This document shows positions 44,141 to 53,828 of a DNA stretch of 64,000 nucleotides, piece by piece. Source of the stretch: Stappia indica (GTDB taxonomy: Bacteria > Pseudomonadota > Alphaproteobacteria > Rhizobiales > Stappiaceae). Position 1 is the stretch's first letter. Each line of letters opens with the position of its first letter. The stretch spans positions 3,997,001-4,061,000 of the forward strand of contig NZ_CP046908.1 of the NCBI RefSeq assembly GCF_009789575.1. Reading direction: 5' to 3'. The position numbers and the translations under genes are program-made. Below the pieces are notes generated by a model. It had not been told where the DNA came from. It saw nothing but the letters and a program-made list of their open reading frames with translations, and made no database searches.

Positions 44141-45133
44141 TCAGTCGAATTCAGGCCCGCGCGCACGGTAAGGACGCAGCTCCTTCCAGGCCCGCATCAG
44201 GGTCGCCAGTTCCTCGTCGCCTTCCTCAGGCAGCACGATCCGCAGCGTCACCAGAAGATCGCCGCGGCCGCCGGTCCGGTTCGGCAGGCCCTTGCCCTTC
44301 AGCCGCATCGTTTTGCCGGCCTTCGCGTTCGGTGCGACGGTGAGGTTCACCGCCCCGTCGAGCGTCGGCACGCGCACCTTGGCGCCGAGCACTGCCTCGT
44401 AAAGGGTGATCGGCAGGTCGAGCCGCAGGTCGTCGTCTGCCGGCATGAACAGCGGATGACGGGCAAGGCGCACCTCGACGATGGCATCGCCCGCAGGTCC
44501 GCCGTTCTCGCCGGGTTCGCCCTGTCCGCGCAGGCGGATCTTCTCGCCGTCGGTCGTGCCGTCCGGCAGCTTCACATCCAGCGTCTTGCCGGAGGGCAAG
44601 GTGACCCGCGCCTTGCGGTCGTGGACGAGCTGCTCCAGCGTCACCCGCGCGGTGACGTTGGCATCGTTCCCGCGCCGTGTCGGGCGTGGTCGCGGTCCCG
44701 CACCGGGACCCGCGCCCGCGCCTGCACCCGCACCGGAAAAGCCGGCGCCGCCGCGCGCACGCCCGCCAAGTCCGCCGAGAATATCGTTCAGGATGTCGTC
44801 GAATCCGCCGCCCTGGCCGAAACCGCCGAAGCCGGAGGACTGGCCGCGCGATTGGCGGAAGATATCGGACTCGTCGAAGCCGCCGCCGAAGCCGTGCGCC
44901 TGGAAGCGCGGCTTGCCTTCGGCGTCGATCTCGCCCCGGTCGAACTGGCCGCGCTTTTCCTTGTCTCCAAGGATTTCGTAGGCCTGGTTGGCCTCGGCAA
45001 AGTGCTCCTTCGCCTTCGGATCGTCGGCGTTCTGGTCCGGGTGATACTTTTTCGCGAGCTTCCGGAAGGCTCGCTTGATGTCGGCCTCGCTCGCCGATTT
45101 TGCGACGCCGAGAACGGAATAGGGATCACGCAT
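44141..45133 (-). CDS. DnaJ/CbpA-type co-chaperone without zinc finger
   Basis: This 330-residue Hsp40 co-chaperone has an N-terminal J domain with HPD at residues 31-33, which stimulates DnaK ATPase. A Gly/Phe-rich region (about 78-125) is followed by an Ala/Gly/Pro repeat (AGAGAGAGPGAGPRPRP). The two C-terminal substrate-binding domains (VTARVTLEQLV, VEVRLARHPLF, AVLGAKVRVPTLDG) come next. The cysteine zinc-finger of DnaJ proper is absent, so this is a CbpA-like class B member. A 43-residue membrane protein is encoded 8 bp downstream. Confidence 0.92.
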   Translation of the reverse strand: MRDPYSVLGVAKSASEADIKRAFRKLAKKYHPDQNADDPKAKEHFAEANQAYEILGDKEKRGQFDRGEIDAEGKPRFQAHGFGGGFDESDIFRQSRGQSSGFGGFGQGGGFDDILNDILGGLGGRARGGAGFSGAGAGAGAGPGAGPRPRPTRRGNDANVTARVTLEQLVHDRKARVTLPSGKTLDVKLPDGTTDGEKIRLRGQGEPGENGGPAGDAIVEVRLARHPLFMPADDDLRLDLPITLYEAVLGAKVRVPTLDGAVNLTVAPNAKAGKTMRLKGKGLPNRTGGRGDLLVTLRIVLPEEGDEELATLMRAWKELRPYRARGPEFD

Positions 45134-45292
45134 GGTTCAGACCGCGATGGTGTGTGGTGCAACGGGTATACACCCGCGCTGTGCTCGGGAAACATATGGT
45201 TGTTGATAGGAATAAAATCCAGAGGTCGGGTGTCTCGCGCCCTGTCGGAATTTGCAAGGCAGTGCGCAGGTTCCCCGCAGGCGGGATGGCGA

Positions 45293-45799
45293 TCAACCCG
45301 CGCTGTCCGCCTCGGCGTTTTTCACCGAAAGGTCGATGATCGCCCACTCCTGCATGAGATCGCGGCAGGCGGTGCCAAGGTAGGCGCGCACGCCGCCGAC
45401 CGTATTGGCTGTCGTCTCGAAGCGCGTGCAGCCGGTGCCGCCGGCCTGGGTGTCGTCCTTCACCGCGACGATGGTGCCGGAATTTCCGGTGATCGGGTTG
45501 TTCCAGGAGAAGGGCGGCTCGGCCTGGCCAGCCTCGTGCGCCGTGGCGATGGCACGGGCGATGATCGCGCGGTCCTGCGAGCTGATGTCCACATCCGCCG
45601 CGTTCTGCTGGGAATCGATGGAGCCGGTCAGGTCGAGCGGCGTCTCCAGATCGGAGCTGCCGATGGGCATGGAGACGCTGCTGCAACCGGCAGCGGCCAG
45701 CGGCAGAAGCAGGAGGAGTGCGAATGCGCTACCCCGGCGGCAGCTGTGGCCGGCGTTGTGGAGACTGCTGGGGATTGTCGTGACCCGGTGGTTTGTCAT
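45293..45799 (-). CDS. RT0821/Lpp0805-like surface lipoprotein
   Basis: This 168-residue predicted outer-membrane lipoprotein has a lipobox LAAAGC with cysteine 39 after the hydrophobic SAFALLLLLPLAAAG. The mature part contains ISSQDRAIIARAIATAHEAGQAEPPFSWNNP in parts and GGTGCTRFETTAN, then AYLGTACRDLMQEW, typical of the 17-kDa surface antigen / RT0821 family. A disulphide between the two mature cysteines is likely. The ATG at 45799 places the signal at the N-terminus; a longer frame to 45841 exists. Function is unknown beyond envelope association. Confidence 0.75.
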   Translation of the reverse strand: MTNHRVTTIPSSLHNAGHSCRRGSAFALLLLLPLAAAGCSSVSMPIGSSDLETPLDLTGSIDSQQNAADVDISSQDRAIIARAIATAHEAGQAEPPFSWNNPITGNSGTIVAVKDDTQAGGTGCTRFETTANTVGGVRAYLGTACRDLMQEWAIIDLSVKNAEADSAG

Positions 45800-45984
45800 G
45801 GCGATACCGTTCCGACGCTGGTTGCTCGGCCTCGCAAGCAAGGCTGTTGCCCCTTTGCAACAGGATCGGTGAAAGCAATTAACAAACGGTAACCCGGCTC
45901 ACATAGAGATTCCGTTTTCACTGTCGGGGCAGGGGCTTGTGGATTGCTTGTGTGGTCGGCTGGCATGAGGGCAGGGGAGAGGAC

Positions 45985-46986
45985 TCAGCTGTCCTTGCCC
46001 AGCACTGCGCAGAATTCGCTGACGAGATAAGGGGTTGGGTAGATGCGGTACGGCGTGAGGCCGGTCATGCCGAGCCCGTTCAGCGTGGTGATGATCTGGG
46101 CGAAGCTGTCGGGCGTGAAGCGCCAGGCATGCACGTCGATATAGCTGCCCTTGCTCTGCTCCCATTCGCGGATTGCGTTGCGCGTGCGTGCGACCGTGTG
46201 GTCGAGCGTACCGTGGTCGCCCTTCCAGTGGCGGGCGGCGTCGTTATGCGTGGTCAGCGCGCGCATCTCGACGACGCTGCGCAGGGTGTGAACCTTCGGG
46301 TTCTGATGATGCGCCTCGATCACTTGGCCCAGGGTGGAGGGCGGAATGAAGTGGTCGAAACAGAAGCGACAGTCCGGGACGATCATCGCGTAGACGCCGC
46401 CCTTGTCGAGAATGCGTTCCACATGGGCCAGATGCGCGACGAGATTGGGCTGATGTTCGATCACGTGCGAGGAGACGATCATGTCGAACGGCTCGTCGAC
46501 GACGGCAAGGTCGCCCGAGGGCGAGACGAAGTCGATTTCGGGAATGCCCTCCGGCTTCTCACCGATCGCCTTGGCCCGCTCGACCAGCTGTGCCCGAGGC
46601 AGCACGTCGAAATGCTTGGTATGGGCGCCGCGCATCAGCGGTCGGTGAAAGGCGCCGAGTTCCAGCGAGCGCTCGTCGCCTTGCAGTGCATCGACGAAAT
46701 AGCCGCGTGCGGCGAGCGGCGAGGCGACCCGCCCCTCGGCACGACCCGCCTCGTGATAGTGGCGCTCCAGCGCTTCGTCGTCCAACTGGCTCAGGTCCGG
46801 ATAGAGCGCGCGGTAGTAGTCGGGGTCGAATTCGGGAAGGAACCTGTCGCGCAGGGGCAGGGGCGCCACGCGCTCGAGCACGGCCTCGCGCGACCAGGAG
46901 CCGGTGGTCTGCGGGCGACGGGATGCAGGAGCCCGGCGCCTACCGAGGCGCAGGGCGCCAGCGATCTTCTGGGCGAGGCTCGTCAT
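45985..46986 (-). CDS. SAM-dependent methyltransferase-like protein
   Basis: This 333-residue protein has a methyltransferase 11/24-like core: SSHVIEHQPNLVAHLAHVERILDKGGVYAMIVPD contains the HVIEH motif and the post-motif III strand, cited here in parts. Motif I is atypical and hard to place; LELGAFHRPLMRG may be it. The N-terminal part has FLPEFDPDYYRALYPDLSQLDDEALERHY in parts, a motif seen in glycosyl- and methyltransferases of surface polysaccharide loci. I infer a role in saccharide or lipid modification with low confidence. Start at 46986 has no strong ribosome-binding site. Confidence 0.72.
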   Translation of the reverse strand: MTSLAQKIAGALRLGRRRAPASRRPQTTGSWSREAVLERVAPLPLRDRFLPEFDPDYYRALYPDLSQLDDEALERHYHEAGRAEGRVASPLAARGYFVDALQGDERSLELGAFHRPLMRGAHTKHFDVLPRAQLVERAKAIGEKPEGIPEIDFVSPSGDLAVVDEPFDMIVSSHVIEHQPNLVAHLAHVERILDKGGVYAMIVPDCRFCFDHFIPPSTLGQVIEAHHQNPKVHTLRSVVEMRALTTHNDAARHWKGDHGTLDHTVARTRNAIREWEQSKGSYIDVHAWRFTPDSFAQIITTLNGLGMTGLTPYRIYPTPYLVSEFCAVLGKDS

Positions 46987-47047
46987 CGATTCGTGTCGGC
47001 TTTCGGCTTGGTCATCGGCAGGCAAACTAGGGCAGGGGCGCCGGCGC

Positions 47048-48022
47048 TCAAAGCAGCTTCTTCCAGCGGAAGTAGAGGAAGGTGAGGGCCACCGATGCCA
47101 CCATGATGCCCAGAGAGAAAGGATATCCGTAAGTCCAGGCGAGCTCCGGCATGATCTCGAAGTTCATGCCGTAGATCGAGGCAATCAGCGTCGGCGGCAG
47201 GAAGATCACGGCGAGAACCGAGAAGATCTTGATGATCTGGTTCTGCTCCAGGTTGACCAGGCCGACCGTTGCATCCAGCAGGAAATTCAGCCGCGCGTCG
47301 AGCCCGCCGGCATGTTCGCGGATCGAGCGGATGTCCCGGCCGAGTGTCTTGGCGGCGCTCTTCTGCTGGCTGTTGAGGTTCAGCGTCTTGCCGTGCAGGG
47401 AGAGGAAAAGAAACAGCCGCTCCAGGCTGGCGCAGGCATCGTGCATGCGGGCGATCTTGAGGCCGATATGTCCGATCTTCTGGATGGTCGCCTTGTATTG
47501 CGCGCTCTTGCGGGTATCGAGCCCGACCCCGAAGACCTGGCTTGAGACCGCGTCGAATTCGGCCGAGCATTCCTCCACCACATCGGCGGCCCGGTCGGCG
47601 ATGGCGTCGAGCAGGGTGAAGAGAATGTCGCAGGCGGAGCGGATCGGCACCCCTTCATGCTGGATCCGCCGCACCGCGATCGCGACCGCGGCGGGCTCGC
47701 CATGGCGCAGGGAGACGAGGCGATCCTTCGTTGCCACCAGGGTCATGGCCGCGGACTTGGGATCGGGATTGCGGGCAATGAGCGGCATGACCGCCGTCAT
47801 GATCAGCGCCGACTGGAATTCGTAGAGCCGTTCGGAGGTCTCGATCGCCGCCATTTCCTCGCGCGTCGGGATCTCCGTACCGATCCAGGCCTCCGCCATT
47901 GCCCGTTCTTCATGCGTTGGCGAGAACAGGTCCACCCACAGGGCCAGGTCGGGGATCCGCATTTCGCTGGAGCAGCGGATCTCGACGATGGTGCCTGCAT
48001 CGAGCGTATAGGCGGTGATCAT
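47048..48022 (-). CDS. corA: CorA-family magnesium/divalent cation transporter
   Basis: CorA is a pentameric inner-membrane channel for Mg2+ and other divalent cations. The 324 residues end in two transmembrane helices, with the essential GMN motif in SIYGMNFEIMPEL between them and basic residues (RWKKLL) at the C-terminus. The long N-terminal cytoplasmic domain includes the helical DRAADVVEECSAEFDAVSSQ region. The gene stands alone; the leader 48023-48155 shows no obvious regulatory hairpin. Confidence 0.93.
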   Translation of the reverse strand: MITAYTLDAGTIVEIRCSSEMRIPDLALWVDLFSPTHEERAMAEAWIGTEIPTREEMAAIETSERLYEFQSALIMTAVMPLIARNPDPKSAAMTLVATKDRLVSLRHGEPAAVAIAVRRIQHEGVPIRSACDILFTLLDAIADRAADVVEECSAEFDAVSSQVFGVGLDTRKSAQYKATIQKIGHIGLKIARMHDACASLERLFLFLSLHGKTLNLNSQQKSAAKTLGRDIRSIREHAGGLDARLNFLLDATVGLVNLEQNQIIKIFSVLAVIFLPPTLIASIYGMNFEIMPELAWTYGYPFSLGIMVASVALTFLYFRWKKLL

Positions 48023-48107
48023 GCGAAAAGGCTCCGGGAGTGTTTCGTTTCCGATCCCGGCAACCTATAGCGCTTTCTTGTCGGATTTGCCGCACTTCGG
48101 GTCAGGG

Positions 48108-48124
48108 GGCGCCCAATGGGCGCC
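48108..48124 (-). terminator. Weak hairpin after the 48-residue small gene
   Basis: GGCGCCC-AAT-GGGCGCC is a perfect 7-bp stem 32 bp past the small gene stop at 48156. It has no T-run, so termination is uncertain. Confidence 0.35.
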
Positions 48125-48155
48125 GCCACCTGGTCCCACCCGGCGGCTACCGGGA

Positions 48156-48302
48156 TCACTTGGCCTTGGGGGCCGTCGCCTTGACCATGCCGGTCTTGCA
48201 GATGTTTGCGGCCGTGACGGCACCGATGCCGACCGGCTTGTAGAGCGAAGCGAGGCTCGGTCGCGGTGCGGGAGCGGCGGCTTGGGGGGACTTGGAAGTC
48301 AT
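48156..48302 (-). CDS. 48-residue small protein
   Basis: The product has a Pro/Ala-rich start (TSKSPQAAAPAPRPS), then the short core LASLYKPVGIGAVTAANIC and a Lys-rich end (KTGMVKATAPKAK). The SLYKPVGIGAVTAA core looks like a conserved motif of small alphaproteobacterial proteins, but I cannot name the family or function. No signal peptide or membrane helix is clear. The ribosome-binding site is weak. A perfect CRP/FNR-type palindrome lies about 100 bp upstream, in the position of a promoter. Confidence 0.5.
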   Translation of the reverse strand: MTSKSPQAAAPAPRPSLASLYKPVGIGAVTAANICKTGMVKATAPKAK

Positions 48303-48402
48303 GACAGGGTCCGGGTTTTGGTTGCGCCGGGGAACATCCCTTCGGCGGAGCTCACAAATCCTCTGTGATTTGGACAAAACTAAGGATGCCGCAAGAAAAG
48401 GC

Positions 48403-48418
48403 TGTGATGCCAGTCACA
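48403..48418. promoter_or_regulatory. CRP-like palindrome TGTGA-N6-TCACA
   Basis: TGTGATGCCAGTCACA is an exact match to the CRP-family consensus. It sits in the 243-bp gap upstream of the small gene that starts at 48302. Confidence 0.55.
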
Positions 48419-48545
48419 CTTCCTAACGCCCTGTAACCTTTCGCGATTTTTCGCTGCCGTCGAAACGGCTCAAAGATGAGCGAGCAGGCTTTTCTCTTCT
48501 CCAAAGAAGACATGAAATCAAGAGGGTGACGATATCGAAAAGGCG

Positions 48546-49517
48546 TCACTGTGCCGGCGCTGCATCCCGGCGGTCTTCCTCATAAATTTCCGACAGATCG
48601 TCGGGCAACTGCTCCAGCGGCGCACGGTCCTCGCTGCCGATGGTTTCGGCTTCCTCCGGTTCCTGCGATTCCGGCTTGGTGCCGGGCAGTGGCGGGGGAC
48701 CGTCTTCGCGCTGCTGGGCATTGGGATCGAGCAACGGCAGGTCGGGCGGCAGTTCCTCGTCCTCCTCCACCGGCTCGAGCGTGCCGTAGGCAGCAACGAG
48801 CACGGCGTCGAGATCCTCGAAGAAGCTGCGGATGCGATTGGCGTTGGCGCCAAGATCATGCGCGCCGAAGCGCGAGGCGGAGCGGATGTCGAGTTTGGCG
48901 CCGACCGGATCCGGCAGGATGCGCAAGGCGATTTCGTCGCGAAAGGCGAAGACGAGCGAGGTTGCGACCGCCTGGAAGCGGGTGGGGTCGTCCGGCATGC
49001 CTGGCGGCAGTTCCGCGGTCACCGTCCAGCGGCTGCGCATGGCGACCTGAAGTGCTGCCTCGTGCAGATCGGCCGGGGGGATGCGAAAGCGCCGCGATAC
49101 CAGGTCGGGATAGGCCGAGGCCTGCGATTCGCCATTGGTGAAGGGGCGCCCGCTCGCCAGTTGCGGCGGGTTTGCCGTGTCCGTGCTGATATCGGCGAGA
49201 CGGGGATAGATCGCAAAGGCATAAAGCGCGACGAAGGCCGGCGAGAGCGCGATCAGCCCGTAGAGAAAGCCGCGCACCGCCTTGGCCCAGCCATGACCGC
49301 CGCGCTGCCAAAGCACCAGGCCGGCGGCCAGCGCCGAGCCGCAGGCCAGCGCGCCCAGCAACAGGCCGAGCGTCAGCAGCACAAGGAACTGCGGGGTCGT
49401 GACGATGTCGGCCCGGTGCACCAGCGCGGATATCACCAGCACGGGCAGGGCCAGCCGCCCGAACTGGAGACTTGCTGCCGCGAGCCGCGACCGGAAGGGG
49501 GGCAGGATCTTGCGCAT
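48546..49517 (-). CDS. DUF1499 family membrane protein
   Basis: This 323-residue protein has three hydrophobic N-terminal segments (about 20-110) followed by a DUF1499 domain. [21 protein letters not shown] and the conserved [23 protein letters not shown] mark that domain. The last 75 residues are acidic, Pro/Glu-rich and probably disordered. DUF1499 has no established function. The gene stands alone, with the acyl-CoA ligase gene further right in the same direction. Confidence 0.85.
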   Translation of the reverse strand: MRKILPPFRSRLAAASLQFGRLALPVLVISALVHRADIVTTPQFLVLLTLGLLLGALACGSALAAGLVLWQRGGHGWAKAVRGFLYGLIALSPAFVALYAFAIYPRLADISTDTANPPQLASGRPFTNGESQASAYPDLVSRRFRIPPADLHEAALQVAMRSRWTVTAELPPGMPDDPTRFQAVATSLVFAFRDEIALRILPDPVGAKLDIRSASRFGAHDLGANANRIRSFFEDLDAVLVAAYGTLEPVEEDEELPPDLPLLDPNAQQREDGPPPLPGTKPESQEPEEAETIGSEDRAPLEQLPDDLSEIYEEDRRDAAPAQ

Positions 49518-49608
49518 GCGGCGGGCGGAAACTTCCCTGTGACGTCGACCGCGTTTCGTTCCAACCGCTTACCACGGCCGGAGCCGAATGCGAACCGCCT
49601 TGCGTCGA

Positions 49609-51252
49609 TCAGCCGGTGTCGGCAAAGCGGAAGTCGGCAAATTGCTCGCGCAGGGCGGTCTTCTTGATCTTGCCCGTCGCCGTGTGCGGGATCTCGTCGA
49701 CGAAGACCACCGCGTTCGGCATCCACCAACTGGCGATCCGCCCTTCCAGCACCTTGAGGATCGCCTCTTCGGTAGGCGTGCGCCCCTCTTTGGCGACCAC
49801 CACCAGCAGCGGCCGCTCGTCCCACTTCGGGTGCGGTACGCCGATGACGGCGGCCTCCGCCACGTCCGGATGCAGCAGGGCGAGGTTTTCCAGGTCGATG
49901 GTTGAGATCCACTCGCCGCCGGACTTGATCACGTCCTTCGCGCGGTCGGTGATCTGCATGTAGCCGAAGGCATCGATATGGGCGACATCGCCGGTGTCGA
50001 AAAAGCCCTCGTCGTCGAGGATCGGCGTCTCCTCTTCCTTGAAATAGGTTCGTGCCACCGCCGGGCCGCGCACCTTCAGCCGGCCGAACGTCTTGCCGTC
50101 CCAGGGCCGCTCCCTGCCTTCGTCGTCGGTGACCTTCATTTCGACGCCGAAGGGCGCAAATCCCTGCTTCTCCTGCAGGTCGAGAAGGGCTTCGCCCTCA
50201 AGATCCGCCACTTCCGGCCGGGCCGCGCAGACCGAGCCGAGCGGGCTCATCTCGGTCATGCCCCAGGCATGGCGCACCCGGACGTCGTAAATCTCCTCGA
50301 ACGCCTTGGTGATCGCCCGTGGACAGGCGGACCCGCCGATCACCACCCGCTCCAGATAGGGGAGCGTGCGCCCGCTCGCCTCCAGGTGCTGCAGCAGCAT
50401 CAGCCAGATGGTCGGCACCGCGGCGGTCAGGGATACCTTTTCCGCGTCGAGGAGCTCCCACAGGGCCTCGCCGTCCATGCGCGGCCCAGGCATGACCAGG
50501 GCTGCCCCGGACATCGGCGCGGAAAAGGCGAGCGACCAGCCATTGGCATGGAACAGCGGCACCACCGGCATGACGCGATCCCGGGAGGACAGCCCCAGCA
50601 TGTCGGGCGTTGCCGCGGTCAGGGCATGCAGCACGTTGGAGCGGTGCGAGTAGACGACGCCCTTCGGGTTTCCGGTCGTGCCGGACGTGTAGCACATGCC
50701 GGCCGCCGCATTCTCGTCGAGCTCGACCCAGGCGAAGTCCGCGTCGGTTTCGGCGAGCCACTCCTCGTAGGGAACGGCATCGAAGCCGGTTGCGGGCAGG
50801 TGCTCCTCGCCGGTGAGCACGATCACCTGCTCGATGGTGGTCAGGTGCGGCAGCACCTTTTCCACCAGCGGCAGGAAGGTCAGGTCGACCAGCAGGAACC
50901 GGTCCTCGGCGTGATTGATGATCCAGATGATCTGGTCGGGAAACAGCCGCGGGTTGACCGTATGGTAGACGGCGCCGATGCCCATCAGTCCGTACCAGGC
51001 TTCCATGTGCCGCCAGGTGTTCCAGGCAAGTGTCGCCACGCGGTCGCCCTCGCGGATGCCGGCCTTCTGCAGCCGCTTGGCGAGTTGCAGCGAACGGGTG
51101 CGCAACGTTCTGTAGGTGGTGCGGTGGATCGGCCCCTCGACCGATCGCGAGACAATTTCGCGCTCCGGGTGGTTGCGCGCGGCATGGTCGAGAATGCGGG
51201 TACAGGTCAGCGACCAGTCCTGCATCAGACCGGTCATCCTCGGCTCTGGCAT
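49609..51252 (-). CDS. Medium/long-chain fatty-acid CoA ligase (AMP-binding)
   Basis: This 547-residue ANL-superfamily ligase activates a carboxylic acid to acyl-AMP and then acyl-CoA. Motifs are [12 protein letters not shown] (P-loop), GWGMTE-type [23 protein letters not shown], the hinge [15 protein letters not shown] and the catalytic lysine in [13 protein letters not shown]. The N-terminal [17 protein letters not shown] is typical of the FadD/AlkK-like medium-chain group. The exact acid is unknown; DmdB-like ligases also belong to this group. The ATG at 51252 has GAGAGGA upstream; the longer frame does not. Confidence 0.92.
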   Translation of the reverse strand: MPEPRMTGLMQDWSLTCTRILDHAARNHPEREIVSRSVEGPIHRTTYRTLRTRSLQLAKRLQKAGIREGDRVATLAWNTWRHMEAWYGLMGIGAVYHTVNPRLFPDQIIWIINHAEDRFLLVDLTFLPLVEKVLPHLTTIEQVIVLTGEEHLPATGFDAVPYEEWLAETDADFAWVELDENAAAGMCYTSGTTGNPKGVVYSHRSNVLHALTAATPDMLGLSSRDRVMPVVPLFHANGWSLAFSAPMSGAALVMPGPRMDGEALWELLDAEKVSLTAAVPTIWLMLLQHLEASGRTLPYLERVVIGGSACPRAITKAFEEIYDVRVRHAWGMTEMSPLGSVCAARPEVADLEGEALLDLQEKQGFAPFGVEMKVTDDEGRERPWDGKTFGRLKVRGPAVARTYFKEEETPILDDEGFFDTGDVAHIDAFGYMQITDRAKDVIKSGGEWISTIDLENLALLHPDVAEAAVIGVPHPKWDERPLLVVVAKEGRTPTEEAILKVLEGRIASWWMPNAVVFVDEIPHTATGKIKKTALREQFADFRFADTG

Positions 51253-51361
51253 CTGTTTCCTCTCCGGCAAGTGCCTCTTGTGGCGAGGCTTTTCTTGTGG
51301 AGAAGCATAGCACCGGCGACCGGGGGCCTGTCCAGCGGCAGCGGCTTTCGGTCTCTGGCGA

Positions 51362-52078
51362 TCAGTCTCGGACGATCAGCGTCTCGATCCAGTCGATGGC
51401 GGCGCTCAAGGACGCGGCGACGTGGTCCGCGTGCGGGGCCAGTACCTCGGCCCCGACGGTGCCGGTGGTGACCGCCAGCGTTCGCGTTCCCGCGGCCTGG
51501 CCGGCATGCATGTCGTGCAGGCTGTCGCCGACCATCACAACTTCCTGCGGGTCGAGGCCGAGGGCTGCACAGAAGCCGGAGACCATGCCGGGCGAGGGCT
51601 TGGCGCCGTGACCGCTGTCGAAGCCGATCACCGCGGCAAAGCGCTGGGTCAGGCCGAGCGCGTCGAGCTGCGCCAGCGCCGAGGCCTCCGCGTCGTTGGT
51701 GGCGATGCCGAGCGCCAGCCCGTGGCCTGCGAGCCGGTCGAGCGCCGGCACCAGATCGTCGAACGGAGAGAGGTGCGGCAGGCTCATCTCGCCGATGCGG
51801 GCGTTGATGTCCTCGGCAAGGGCCTTGGGGTCGGAAAGACCCAGGATCTCCGCGAAGGCATCGGCGATGTCGTCGTTGGAGCCGGCGATCAGCACCGAGT
51901 CCAACTCGAAGCGCACGGCCTCCAGGTCGAAGCCGGCGGCCGCCGCCAGCCGCTCTGCCTTCAGCCGATCACCGGCCGCAAGCTCGCTCATCAACGTGTG
52001 GAAGGTCGGCGCCCAGGTGTTCTGGAAGTCGATCAGCGTGCCATCCTTGTCGAACAGCACTGCGCGCACGGGTGTCAT
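51362..52078 (-). CDS. HAD phosphatase, tandem copy 2
   Basis: A 238-residue HAD-superfamily phosphohydrolase of the phosphoglycolate-phosphatase-like type. Motif I is LFDKDGTLIDF, motif II the threonine in GIATNDAEA, motif III the lysine in HGAKPSPGM and motif IV VMVGDSLHDMHAG. It is clearly paralogous to the next gene upstream (same motifs, similar length, same SLHDMHA). Substrate is unknown. It starts three bases after the stop of that gene. Confidence 0.88.
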   Translation of the reverse strand: MTPVRAVLFDKDGTLIDFQNTWAPTFHTLMSELAAGDRLKAERLAAAAGFDLEAVRFELDSVLIAGSNDDIADAFAEILGLSDPKALAEDINARIGEMSLPHLSPFDDLVPALDRLAGHGLALGIATNDAEASALAQLDALGLTQRFAAVIGFDSGHGAKPSPGMVSGFCAALGLDPQEVVMVGDSLHDMHAGQAAGTRTLAVTTGTVGAEVLAPHADHVAASLSAAIDWIETLIVRD

Positions 52079-52080
52079 CG

Positions 52081-52788
52081 TTAGGCTGCCCTGCCGAGCG
52101 CCACGGGCAGCAGTTCGGACATGCGCTCGATCACCAGATCCGCCTCTCCGACGAGCCGCTCGCGCGGGATCGCGCCGGTGGTCACCGCAATGCGCATCAT
52201 GCCGGCAGCCTTTGCCGCATGCATGTCGTGCAGGCTGTCGCCGACCATGGCGATCTCGCCCGGCTCGAGGCCGACATGGCGGGCAAAGGCAAGCAGCTGG
52301 CCGGGCTCGGGCTTGGACCCGTGGCCGCTGTCGTAGCCGGCAAGGAAGCCGAACGCCTCGCCGAGGCCGAGTGCCTGCATCTGCTTGCGCGCGGAGGCTT
52401 CGGTTCCGTTGGTGGCGATGCCGAGCGGCATGCCGCTGAGGTTCAGCGCGGTCAGCGTGTCCACCACGCTGTCGAACGGCGTGACCGTGCGGTCGCAATG
52501 GTCCAGCAGGATCGTCTCGATACGCTCCAGCATCGCCTGCGGGTCCGGCTCGCCGATCACCTCCGCCCAGCCGGCCGAATAGTCCTTCGGCGACTGCACC
52601 TTGAGGATGGAGGGGCCGGTGAACCGTGCCTCGGCCACATCGAACATGGCGAGTTCCTGCAGCGTCGCCAGAAGCGTTTCGTCGCCGCGCGCCAGGTCCT
52701 TCAGCACCAGCGAAATGGCGGGGCCCCAGGTGCTGTCGAAGTCGGTCAGGGTTCCGTCGCGGTCGAACAATACGGCCTTGATGCGCAT
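52081..52788 (-). CDS. HAD phosphatase, tandem copy 1
   Basis: This 235-residue HAD hydrolase parallels its downstream neighbour: LFDRDGTLTDF, GIATNGTEA, GHGSKPEPGQ and AMVGDSLHDMHAA. The cap region between motifs I and II differs most, which suggests altered substrate choice after duplication. Both appear cytoplasmic. An open frame extends to 52845, but the ATG at 52788 is the family start. It is preceded 119 bp upstream by the metallo-beta-lactamase-fold gene, so the three may form an operon. Confidence 0.88.
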   Translation of the reverse strand: MRIKAVLFDRDGTLTDFDSTWGPAISLVLKDLARGDETLLATLQELAMFDVAEARFTGPSILKVQSPKDYSAGWAEVIGEPDPQAMLERIETILLDHCDRTVTPFDSVVDTLTALNLSGMPLGIATNGTEASARKQMQALGLGEAFGFLAGYDSGHGSKPEPGQLLAFARHVGLEPGEIAMVGDSLHDMHAAKAAGMMRIAVTTGAIPRERLVGEADLVIERMSELLPVALGRAA

Positions 52789-52907
52789 TGAGGTCTCGTT
52801 CGGTGGGAGGTGTCCGGCGGGCATGGGCCCGCATTCCGCCGTCACATGCCACGTTCCCCGCCGCCCGTCAAAGGCGATGGAGCGCGGCGCTGGTCACGGT
52901 GTGTCGG

Positions 52908-53828
52908 TCAGGCAAGTTCCAGTCGGCTGACCAGCGTCAGGGTCGGGCCTTCGCCGGCGGCGAGGCCGACCAGCCCGCGTTCGATCAGCCATTCGACCTG
53001 CGCCAGCACCGAAAGCGCTGCCGCTCCGTGCAGCGAGCGGTCGACATCGGCATAGATCGTCGCGACCATCTCCGGGATCGTCCTGTCCCCGGCGGTGAGC
53101 CGGTCGAGGATCGCCTTCTCCCGCGCCTGGCGGTGAGCGGCGAGACCGGCCACATAGTCTGCCGGACTGGCGACCGCGCCGCCATGGCCCGGCAGATAGC
53201 TGGCATCGTTGCGCTGCGACAGCCGTTCCAGCGAGGCCATGTAGGCGCTCATCGAGCCGTCAGGCGGGGCGACGATCGAGGTCGACCACGCCATGACATG
53301 GTCGGCGGAAAAGAGCACTCGGCCCTCGTCCAGGGCGAAGGCAAGATGATTGGCGGTATGTCCGGGCGTCTCCACTGCTGTGAGGGTGAGCCCGTCGACG
53401 CTGACGCTGTCGCCGCCGCGCAATTCGCGGTCGGGCGCGTAGTCGGTATCGGCGCTGGCATCCAGCGGATTGGTCTCGCCCGGCAGCAGGGCGCGCGCCG
53501 CCCGGTGCGGACCGCAGCCGATCAGCGGGGCGCCGGTCATCTCCTTGAGTAGCCGGGCGCCCGGCGAGTGGTCCACATGGGTGTGGGACACGAGGATCGC
53601 CGAGATGCGGTCCGCGCCGGCAGCGGCCATGAGCGCCCGCACGTGGTCGGGGTCGGCGGGGCCGGGGTCGAGCACCGCCACCTCGTCGCGGCCGATCAGG
53701 TAGCTGTTCGTGCCGTGCCAGGTGAAGGGGCCGCGGTTGGGGGCCGTGAGGCGGCGTACCGCTGCTGAAATCTCGACCACCTCGCCGTGGCGCGGGTCGA
53801 AGTCCCGATCATGTCGCAGGGAAACCAT
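52908..53828 (-). CDS. Metallo-beta-lactamase-fold hydrolase (LACTB2-like)
   Basis: This 306-residue MBL-fold enzyme has the metal motif SHTHVDHSPGARLL (HxHxDH), further histidines in VETPGHTANHLAF and YLPGHGGAV, and an aspartate in LFSADHVMAWSTS. A C-terminal winged-helix-like region (AALSVLAQVEWLIERGLV) is typical of LACTB2-like proteins, which include endoribonucleases. Actual substrate is unknown. The ATG at 53828 begins the conserved sequence; upstream in-frame codons encode low-complexity sequence. Confidence 0.88.
   Translation of the reverse strand: MVSLRHDRDFDPRHGEVVEISAAVRRLTAPNRGPFTWHGTNSYLIGRDEVAVLDPGPADPDHVRALMAAAGADRISAILVSHTHVDHSPGARLLKEMTGAPLIGCGPHRAARALLPGETNPLDASADTDYAPDRELRGGDSVSVDGLTLTAVETPGHTANHLAFALDEGRVLFSADHVMAWSTSIVAPPDGSMSAYMASLERLSQRNDASYLPGHGGAVASPADYVAGLAAHRQAREKAILDRLTAGDRTIPEMVATIYADVDRSLHGAAALSVLAQVEWLIERGLVGLAAGEGPTLTLVSRLELA

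Noticed and set aside
41434-51252. DMSP demethylation (dmdB, dmdC, dmdD) pathway
   Set aside because: The ligase, dehydrogenase and crotonase belong to the broad families that include Dmd enzymes, but they are in separate places, dmdA is not seen, and the crotonase lacks hydratase residues.
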